From Affinirhizobium straminoryzae (GTDB taxonomy: Bacteria > Pseudomonadota > Alphaproteobacteria > Rhizobiales > Rhizobiaceae), in assembly GCF_007004135.1 (NCBI RefSeq), contig NZ_VJMG01000013.1, positions 1 to 62,046 of the forward strand: a stretch of DNA of 62,046 nt, read 5' to 3'. Positions 56,299 through 62,046 of the stretch are shown piece by piece; the first letter of the stretch is position 1, and every line of letters begins with the position of its first letter. The notes beneath the pieces were generated by a model that was given only the letters and a program-made list of their open reading frames with translations, made no database searches and was not told the DNA's origin. The position numbers were made by a program, and so were the translations under genes.

Positions 56299-56337
56299 TG
56301 AATCCATAGGCAGATCGACTTACGCAGGGAACGTGAA

Positions 56338-57276
56338 ATGGAATACGTATTTTATACGGTCAAGTCCGGAGATCAGCTTCTAAAGATAATTCGGGATCAT
56401 CATGGAGAGGCTAAATTTTTAGCGCAGAAAAATAATCTGATCGAAGATTTCAAAAAGTGCAATCCGCTTGTCACGAATATAAATCTCATTCACCCTGGAC
56501 AGGTTATAATGCTCCCCCGCTTCACTCAAGGCGAGGCTCACCAAGGCATAAACCATTCCGACGTGATTTCCTGCCAGGCGGTTTCCCAGAATCTGTCCCG
56601 CCATGAACCAGATTTTCTGGAATCCATAGGATCTCTCGCTCTGACAGAGCTGCCTGAACGGGCAGGAGATGAATTTATCAAGCGAGTAAAAAAGGCAACC
56701 GAAGATGCAGTTCCAGAGATGCGAAAAATTGCCTTGAATTATTACAGAAAAGAATCCGGATCAATTACAAGAAACCAGTACGACTACCGGAGAAAAGTGA
56801 GCATTCTTGAAATCAACAGGCGTGTCGGCAGCCTGCACAAATTGATCACTCCTCAAAAGTCAATCTCCGAAATCCTCCGGATCAAACCTCATGAAATCAA
56901 AAGAACACAGGGAATTCTTTCGGAAATAGAAAAATATGCGCGCGTGTCAAAGGTCGCGAAGCACGGAGGCGCGATTCTCGCTGTCGCAAATGTGATCGAG
57001 ACGGCGGCGGAAGTCCACACGGCAGAATCCAATGAGGAGCGTACCGTCATCGTTTTGGATACGGTAGCAGGCATACTGGGGGGAAGTGCTGTTGGACTTC
57101 TGATGGTAGGAACCCCCGTCGGCTGGATCGGAATGGCAATGCTCGTGGCAGCATCGACAGCCGGCTCAGTCGCAGCTCAAGCCGCGGGCAGGGCAATCCA
57201 AAGGGAAGTTCTCTTCGACGCACGCGGAAACCGCATCACCACGCCGCTGGATAACCTCTGGAAAGCCGTCTACTGA
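56338..57276 (+). CDS. AT-rich LysM protein with C-terminal glycine-zipper membrane region
   Basis: This is a 312-residue protein of unknown function. Residues 5-60 form a LysM-type carbohydrate-binding domain (YTVKSGDQLLKII ... LIHPGQVIMLP). A charged helical middle (about 90-205) follows. Residues 243-287 are hydrophobic and Gly/Ala-rich (GILGGSAVGLLMVG; AASTAGSVAAQAAG), like the pore-forming zippers of some bacteriocins and secreted effectors. Codon use is AT-rich, with AAA, AAT and ATA, unlike every neighbour. It sits opposite in direction between truB and rpsO, with its own promoter and AGGGAA site. No immunity-like gene is adjacent. Transfer is likely; toxin function is a guess. Confidence 0.8.
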   Translation: MEYVFYTVKSGDQLLKIIRDHHGEAKFLAQKNNLIEDFKKCNPLVTNINLIHPGQVIMLPRFTQGEAHQGINHSDVISCQAVSQNLSRHEPDFLESIGSLALTELPERAGDEFIKRVKKATEDAVPEMRKIALNYYRKESGSITRNQYDYRRKVSILEINRRVGSLHKLITPQKSISEILRIKPHEIKRTQGILSEIEKYARVSKVAKHGGAILAVANVIETAAEVHTAESNEERTVIVLDTVAGILGGSAVGLLMVGTPVGWIGMAMLVAASTAGSVAAQAAGRAIQREVLFDARGNRITTPLDNLWKAVY

Positions 57277-57279
57277 TGA

Positions 57280-57314
57280 CAAAGCGCCAGCCTGGCCATG
57301 CCAGCCAGCGCTTC
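57280..57314. terminator. Bidirectional terminator-like hairpin between the LysM gene and truB
   Basis: AAGCGC pairs with GCGCTT and an inner CTGGC with GCCAG, with small mismatches. It lies between the convergent ends of the LysM gene and truB. Confidence 0.5.
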
Positions 57315-57321
57315 ACTGGTA

Positions 57322-58251
57322 TCAGACGAACACCCGCTTCGGACGAAACTCGCCCTGGCCGATCTCGCCGATCGCCACCAGCTTGCCGCCGGCAAGCGCC
57401 ACGGCCTCCGGCTCGGCGACAGGCGCGTCGCGGCCGCGCAGGATGATCGGATTGCCCATGCGCAACCGATGCGCCTGGTCGTCGCTGATGCGGATCTGCG
57501 GCAGGGCCGACAGCGCCTCGCCGGTATCGACGAGGAAGGCATCGAGTGCAGCCAACCGTTCGTCACGATCCTCGATCGCTTCCAGGGCCACCAGTTCAGC
57601 GAGCGGCACCATGGTCTCTTCCGCAAAGGGGGCGACGAAGGTGCGGCGCAGGTCGGAAATGTGGCCGTAGCAGCCCAGCTCGCGGCCGAAATCGCGGGCG
57701 AGCGAGCGCACATAGGTGCCCTTGCCGCATTCCACCTCGAAGAAGGCGCGGTCGGTTTCGACCTTCAGCAGCGTCAGCCGGTGGATTTCCACGTCACGCG
57801 AGGGAATTTCCACGGTCTCGCCGTCGCGGGCGAGATCATAGGCCCGCTCGCCAGCGATCTTGATCGCGGAAAACTGCGGCGGCACCTGGCTGATCGTGCC
57901 CGTATAGGCCGGCAGCAGGGCGCGGATCGCCGCCTCGTCCGGACGCGTATCGGAGGTCTGCGTGACCTCGCCTTCCAGATCGTCGGTCGAGCGTTCCTCG
58001 CCCCAGGTCACGGTGAACTCGTAGATCTTGCGGCCGTCCATCACGTAAGGAACGGTCTTCGTCGCATCGCCGAGCGCGATCGGCAGCATGCCGGAGGCCA
58101 GCGGATCGAGCGTGCCGGCGTGTCCCGCCTTCTGGGCATTGAACAGCCACTTGATCTTGCCGACGGCTTCGGTGGAGCCGAAATCGACGGGCTTGTCGAG
58201 GATCAGCCAGCCGGAAACCGGCCGGCCCTTGGGTTTGCGGGGTCTTGACAT
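57322..58251 (-). CDS. truB: tRNA pseudouridine(55) synthase
   Basis: This is a 309-residue enzyme that converts uridine 55 in the T loop of tRNAs to pseudouridine. The catalytic Asp49 lies in [29 protein letters not shown] opens the domain. [10 protein letters not shown] marks the C-terminal segment of the family. It follows rbfA after 12 bases on the same strand. The usual downstream partner rpsO is separated from it by the LysM gene. Confidence 0.96.
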   Translation of the reverse strand: MSRPRKPKGRPVSGWLILDKPVDFGSTEAVGKIKWLFNAQKAGHAGTLDPLASGMLPIALGDATKTVPYVMDGRKIYEFTVTWGEERSTDDLEGEVTQTSDTRPDEAAIRALLPAYTGTISQVPPQFSAIKIAGERAYDLARDGETVEIPSRDVEIHRLTLLKVETDRAFFEVECGKGTYVRSLARDFGRELGCYGHISDLRRTFVAPFAEETMVPLAELVALEAIEDRDERLAALDAFLVDTGEALSALPQIRISDDQAHRLRMGNPIILRGRDAPVAEPEAVALAGGKLVAIGEIGQGEFRPKRVFV

Positions 58252-58263
58252 TGTGCTCTGATC

Positions 58264-58677
58264 TTACTGGTCGGTGTCGTCGCTTGCGTCGGCTTCAAGA
58301 TCCCGCTGGACCTCTGGCGACCGCAGCAAAGCATCGATCTTCTTGTAGTTGTCGAAACTGGTATCGTCGCGGAAGCGGACTTCCGGCATGTATTTCATCT
58401 GGCGCAGCTGGCCGCCGAGACGGCCGCGAATGAACTTCGCATGGCGGTTCAGCGCCTCGATGACCTTGGCGTGGTCGGAGACGCCGAGCGGCGTCACATA
58501 GGCGGTGGCGATCTTCAGGTCCGGCGACATGCGCACTTCAGAGACGGAGATCACCGTCTTCTCGATGAGGTCGTCGCGCACTTCGCCGCGCTGCAGAACC
58601 TGGGTAATGGCGGCACGAACCTGTTCGCCGACACGCAGCATGCGCTGCGACGGCGCAGAAGATGTAGCTTTGCTCAT
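58264..58677 (-). CDS. rbfA: Ribosome-binding factor A
   Basis: This is a 137-residue KH-fold protein that binds the 30S subunit and helps mature the 5' end of 16S rRNA. The conserved strands [20 protein letters not shown] and the end [20 protein letters not shown] are complete; an acidic tail follows. GAAGGAAAG precedes the ATG. It heads the rbfA-truB half-operon and must have its own promoter here, because infB lies about 35 kb away on the other strand. Confidence 0.95.
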   Translation of the reverse strand: MSKATSSAPSQRMLRVGEQVRAAITQVLQRGEVRDDLIEKTVISVSEVRMSPDLKIATAYVTPLGVSDHAKVIEALNRHAKFIRGRLGGQLRQMKYMPEVRFRDDTSFDNYKKIDALLRSPEVQRDLEADASDDTDQ

Positions 58678-59109
58678 TGTTGTTTTTCTTTCCTTCGGGC
58701 CAGTCTCAGGGCTTCAAGTCTAGCAGATTTCAAGCCGGGTGGCGCGGGCAAGGGCGCTCCATGCCCTGCCTTGCGGGAAACGTCAAGATTTGCCGGCCTT
58801 TCGGCTGCGTTTCTTTGCGCATGCCGGGCGAGATCGGCCCTCCGGGCGGTTGCATCTTGACCTTTGGCCAGATTTTGCCATCTTCGAGACTGTCTCCCCG
58901 AACAAGACCGATCCCGGGGATCAAACCTTGGTGCCGGGCCCCTCTGGCGAGAGTTTTTACGGCGCTCTCGTGATGTCGGTACCGCTTGCAAATCAGCCGG
59001 CGGATGAGTCTGCCATGATAATCTTGAACATCCCGTCCACGGGTGCGCGCATGGGCGTGCGTTCCCGTCTCTTCTTCATCGTTCGCAAAGGCCGGAAGGG
59101 GGGTGCGGT
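58678..59109 (+). other. Long leader/control region between rbfA and the DUF475 gene
   Basis: These 430 bases carry the divergent promoters of rbfA and the DUF475 gene. No known manganese riboswitch signature was seen. A 46-codon frame starting with ATG at 58973 (MSVPLANQPADESAM) ends in TGA overlapping the DUF475 start codon (ATGA at 59110). It could be a coupled small gene or leader, but has no good ribosome-binding site. Confidence 0.3.
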
Positions 59110-60192
59110 ATGAGCCAGACCCCCGCACAGGGCACCACCCTCGGTTATTTCCGCTGGGCCTTCATCGTCACCGTGCTCGGCCTCGTTCTCGGCGGCGTGC
59201 TCGGCTGGCAATCGACCGGCACGATCGGCGGCATGCTGACCGTGTTCTTCGTCTGCGCCGTGCTGGCGGTGCTGGAAATCTCGCTCTCCTTCGACAATGC
59301 CATCGTCAATGCCAACAAGCTCAAGGACATGACGCCGGTCTGGCAGCAGCGCTTCCTGACCTGGGGCATCCTGATTGCCGTGTTCGGCATGCGCATCGTC
59401 TTTCCGCTTCTGATCGTGGTGATCGCCGCCGGCATCGGCCCGATCGATGCGGTGATCCTCGCGGCCGCCAGGCCGGAGGAATATGCGCGCATCATGCACG
59501 AGGCGCATCTGCCGATCGCGGCCTTCGGCGGCACCTTCCTGATGATGGTCGGCCTCACCTTCTTCTTCAACCACGAGAAGGACGTGCACTGGATCGCGTT
59601 CATCGAGAGCCGGGTGGCGCGCTTTGCCAGCATCAAGGGCGTGGAAATCGCTTTCGTGCTGCTGCTGATCATGGTCTTCTCGCAGTTCCTGCCGGAAGCG
59701 GATGCCTCGACCTTCGTGCATGCGGCCGTCTACGGCCTGTTGACCTTCCTGCTGGTGGAGGTGCTGGGCGGCGTGCTGGATGCCTCGCAGAAGGCGATGA
59801 GCGAGGCGGCCAAGGGCGGTCTCGGCGCCTTCATCTATCTGGAAGTGCTGGATGCCAGCTTCTCCTTCGACGGCGTGATCGGCGCCTTCGCGCTGACCCA
59901 GAACCTGTTCATCATCGCCATCGGCCTTGGCATCGGCGCCATGTATGTGCGCTCCATGACGATCATGCTGGTGGAGAAGGGCACGCTGGCGCAATACCGC
60001 TATCTGGAGCACGGCGCCTTCTACGCGATCCTGATCCTCTCGGTGATCATGTATGTGCAGACCCTGGTGCATATTCCGGAGGTGATCACCGGGCTTGGCG
60101 GCGCAGGTCTCATCGGCCTCTCGCTCTGGTCCTCGATCCGCTACAACCGGCAGGAACGCCGGCATGCGCAGGAACTGCATCAGGCCGTTTGA
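59110..60192 (+). CDS. DUF475 (TerC-related) integral membrane protein
   Basis: This is a 360-residue inner-membrane protein with about nine helices. Conserved acidic and Asn residues lie inside the membrane: VLEISLSFDNAIVNA near residue 55 and LEVLDASFSFDGVIGAFALT near 245. These paired motifs are shared with TerC/Alx-type proteins, which are linked to metal (manganese) export and tellurite resistance. The function of DUF475 itself is not established. The ATG follows a G-rich ribosome-binding site. The second Ldh-family gene follows after a hairpin. Confidence 0.88.
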   Translation: MSQTPAQGTTLGYFRWAFIVTVLGLVLGGVLGWQSTGTIGGMLTVFFVCAVLAVLEISLSFDNAIVNANKLKDMTPVWQQRFLTWGILIAVFGMRIVFPLLIVVIAAGIGPIDAVILAAARPEEYARIMHEAHLPIAAFGGTFLMMVGLTFFFNHEKDVHWIAFIESRVARFASIKGVEIAFVLLLIMVFSQFLPEADASTFVHAAVYGLLTFLLVEVLGGVLDASQKAMSEAAKGGLGAFIYLEVLDASFSFDGVIGAFALTQNLFIIAIGLGIGAMYVRSMTIMLVEKGTLAQYRYLEHGAFYAILILSVIMYVQTLVHIPEVITGLGGAGLIGLSLWSSIRYNRQERRHAQELHQAV

Positions 60193-60228
60193 TCGGACGC
60201 GTTTCCCATGCCATGACACAGGATATGC

Positions 60229-60248
60229 GCGGGCCCTTCGGGGCCCGC
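60229..60248 (+). terminator. GC hairpin between the DUF475 and Ldh-family genes
   Basis: GCGGGCCC pairs perfectly with GGGCCCGC around a TTCG loop, an exceptionally stable tetraloop. No T-run follows, so it may only slow read-through into the next gene, whose ribosome-binding site is nearby. Confidence 0.5.
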
Positions 60249-60269
60249 CTGCTTTCGGGAGGAAAGATC

Positions 60270-61352
60270 ATGAACGACACGCAAAAGGCCGGCGTCGAGA
60301 GCCGGATGGCGCCGCTTGCGGGGGTGGAACGTTTCAGCCGCGCCGTATTCCTGGCCTCGGGTGCCGACGAGGCAACGGCGGATGCCGCCACGCGGGCCAT
60401 GCTGCACGCCTCGCGGCTCGGCGTCGACAGCCACGGCATCCGCCTGCTCGATCACTATGTGACGGCGATTGCCGGCGGGCGGGTGAACGGCCGCCCGACC
60501 CTCCGCTTCGAGGAGGATGGCGGGGCCGTTTGCCGGCTGAATGCCGATCACGCGCACGGAGCACTGGCGACCTACCGCGCCATGGACCGGGCGATCGAGC
60601 TTGCCGACCGCTTCGGCATCGGCGCCGTGTCGATCCGCGACAGTTCGCATTTCGGCGCGGCCGGCGCCTATGCGCTGCATGCGGCCGGTCGCGGTTTCAT
60701 CGGTCTTGCGGTCTGCAATTCCGACAGTTTCGTACGCCTGCACGACGGCGCATCGCGTTTCCACGGCACCAATCCGATCGCCTTCGGCGTGCCGGTCTCC
60801 GGCGACAATCCCTGGCTTCTCGACATGGCGACGAGTGCCATTCCCTATAACCGGGTGAAACTCTACGAGAGCCTGGCGCGGCCGCTGCCGGAGGGCACGG
60901 CCTCGGATGCCCATGGCATCGATACCACGCATCCTTCCGAGGCCGAAATGCTGGCGCCGCTCGGGGCGGCGTTCGGCTTCAAGGGCGCGGGTCTTGCCGG
61001 GCTGGTGGAAATCCTGAGTGCGGTGCTGTCCGGCATGACGCTGAGCTTCGACATCCTGCCGATGGGCGGGCCGGACATGGCGACGCCGCGCGGGCTTGGC
61101 GCCTTCGTGCTGGCGATGAAACCGGGAGCCTTCGTGCCGGAGGAAACCTTCAACGCCGGCATGGCGCGTTATCTGGAGGGACTGCGCACCTCTCCCGCCC
61201 GGGCCGGCACGCAGGTTCTCGCCCCTGGCGACCGCGAATGGCAGGTGGCCGCACTGCGCGACCGCGACGGCATTCCGCTCGATCCGGCAACCCTTCAGGC
61301 CTTCCACCGCTTTGCCGAACGTCACGGGATACCCCTTCCCTTCGAGGAATGA
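60270..61352 (+). CDS. Ldh family oxidoreductase (malate/L-lactate dehydrogenase type)
   Basis: This is a 360-residue enzyme of the non-Rossmann Ldh2/MDH2 family. Landmarks are SRLGVDSHGIRLLDHYV (about 49-65), the catalytic His in SIRDSSHFGAAGAYAL, and HGTNPIAFGVPV. It is NAD(P)-dependent and acts on a 2-hydroxyacid; candidates include malate, sulfolactate and ureidoglycolate. GGGAGGAAAG precedes ATG 60270. The protein is only distantly related to the one encoded at 26699 and probably differs in substrate. Confidence 0.9.
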   Translation: MNDTQKAGVESRMAPLAGVERFSRAVFLASGADEATADAATRAMLHASRLGVDSHGIRLLDHYVTAIAGGRVNGRPTLRFEEDGGAVCRLNADHAHGALATYRAMDRAIELADRFGIGAVSIRDSSHFGAAGAYALHAAGRGFIGLAVCNSDSFVRLHDGASRFHGTNPIAFGVPVSGDNPWLLDMATSAIPYNRVKLYESLARPLPEGTASDAHGIDTTHPSEAEMLAPLGAAFGFKGAGLAGLVEILSAVLSGMTLSFDILPMGGPDMATPRGLGAFVLAMKPGAFVPEETFNAGMARYLEGLRTSPARAGTQVLAPGDREWQVAALRDRDGIPLDPATLQAFHRFAERHGIPLPFEE

Positions 61353-61588
61353 GCCTGAGAGGCCGTCTTCCAGCTGACCCGGACAGGCTCTCTGTTCTTT
61401 TGTTTTCATTTGTTTTTCGGAGAGCCACAATCCATCCCCACTCGAGACAACCGCCGGCATCGCCCGCGGCAAAGAAGCGGAAACAAAACATGACTTTCAA
61501 ATGAAGGAATAAGGCGCTATCCAATGGCAACCATTGCACGGGACCGGCCCCTGCCTGCCGTCCTGCGCCACATTACAAGGATTGCACC

Positions 61589-62046
61589 ATGGATCAGCCG
61601 CTTGCCCCGAATGCCGAAATGCCACGCCAGCGCCCGCAGCTGCCGAGCTGGACTCTGACGGTTGCGGACGCCTTCGACATCACGCCAAACATGCGCCGCG
61701 TGCTGTTTTCCACCGATAGGTTTGCCGATTTCACCTACAAGCCCGGTCAGGACATCGTCTTCTTCCTGCCGCTGGAGAATGGCGAAACCGGCCGCCGCCA
61801 CTACACGATCCGCAGTATCGATCGCGACGCGGGCACCATTGCCGTCGATTTCGTGATGCACGGCAACACGCCCGGCCCGAACTTTGCCCGTCAGGCTAAG
61901 GCCGGGGACACGGTGGAGGTGAAGGGGCCGCGCGGCCGCGTGGTGTTCAACCCGGAGGCCGACTGGCACCTGCTGACCGGGGACGAGACCTGCATCCCCG
62001 GCATTCTCCACATTCTGGAGACGCTGCCGCAAGGCGCGCGCGCCTT
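61589..62046 (+). CDS. Siderophore-interacting protein, N-terminal part (runs off right edge)
   Basis: The frame from ATG 61589 stays open to the window end (152 codons). AAGGA lies seven bases upstream. The FAD-binding motif RHYTIRSID is present (near 71-79), then AVDFVMHGNTPGPNFARQA and VKGPRGRVVF, all typical of the FAD_binding_9 domain. GDETCIPGILHILETLP opens the NAD(P)H-binding SIP domain, which is cut off. Members reduce ferric siderophores in the cytoplasm to release iron. This complements the TonB-ExbBD system and Irr in the same window. Confidence 0.9.
   Translation, partial: MDQPLAPNAEMPRQRPQLPSWTLTVADAFDITPNMRRVLFSTDRFADFTYKPGQDIVFFLPLENGETGRRHYTIRSIDRDAGTIAVDFVMHGNTPGPNFARQAKAGDTVEVKGPRGRVVFNPEADWHLLTGDETCIPGILHILETLPQGARA

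Noticed and set aside
58678..59109. Possible yybP-ykoY manganese riboswitch before the DUF475 (TerC-related) gene
   Set aside because: The conserved riboswitch core was looked for by eye and not seen.

Overview
The window is about 62 kb of chromosomal DNA from an alphaproteobacterium, most likely a member of the Rhizobiaceae (Agrobacterium/Rhizobium group). The evidence is GC-rich coding sequence, a FYDLN-acid (TIGR02300) protein beside tRNA-Ala, an Irr regulator without an obvious N-terminal heme motif, the fabA-fabB-fabI block next to irr, rhizobial intergenic palindromes, and a small RNA with anti-Shine-Dalgarno loops of the alpha-r14 (NfeR1-like) kind. The genus is an inference. Nearly everything is conserved core genome; no complete insertion sequence, prophage or CRISPR array was seen.

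Layout. 1-9.8 kb: acetyltransferase end, DUF3833 protein, 2-hydroxyacid dehydrogenase, SH3 protein, adenosine kinase, AEC transporter behind an attenuator-like leader, membrane cytochrome c (cycM), kdsB-pheA, DMT transporter, nudC and a HIT protein. 9.9-13.7 kb: SRP RNA, dnaX, ybaB, recR (a MOSC gene sits between the last two on the other strand). 14-17.5 kb: lytic transglycosylase, GNAT, MFS transporter. 17.6-23.6 kb: rimP-nusA-ylxR-infB with a strong promoter and a terminator in the leader. 23.9-26.5 kb: exbB-exbD-tonB for TonB-dependent uptake. 26.7-32.4 kb: Ldh-family oxidoreductase, then a DUF3299/ABC/His-rich permease set downstream of a PHO-box alkaline phosphatase, then the small RNA. 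32.6-36.3 kb: rnd and two related orphan proteins. 36.4-40.5 kb: rpsA, cmk, a degenerate half-length AroA-like gene in the usual aroA position, and the FYDLN protein. 40.6-49.2 kb: tRNA-Ala(GGC), small accessory genes, a kynurenine mini-cluster (kynU, kynA, formamidase-like hydrolase), membrane proteins and irr. 49.5-52.1 kb: fabA-fabB-fabI. 52.2-58.7 kb: methyltransferase, pnp, rpsO, an AT-rich LysM/glycine-zipper gene, truB, rbfA. 59.1-62 kb: DUF475 membrane protein, a second Ldh-family oxidoreductase, and the start of a siderophore-interacting protein.

How the parts work together. The translation and RNA genes (rimP, nusA, infB, rbfA, truB, rpsO, pnp), which form one operon in many bacteria, are here in two halves pointing at each other about 30 kb apart. 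Iron handling recurs: TonB-ExbBD, Irr and the siderophore-interacting protein. Unsaturated fatty acid synthesis (fabA/fabB) and elongation (fabI) form one operon. The most unusual items are the AT-rich LysM gene inside truB/rpsO, the decayed EPSP-synthase-like gene beside cmk-rpsA, the shared module in the two orphan proteins after rnd, the His-rich permease system, and three RNA-level control elements.
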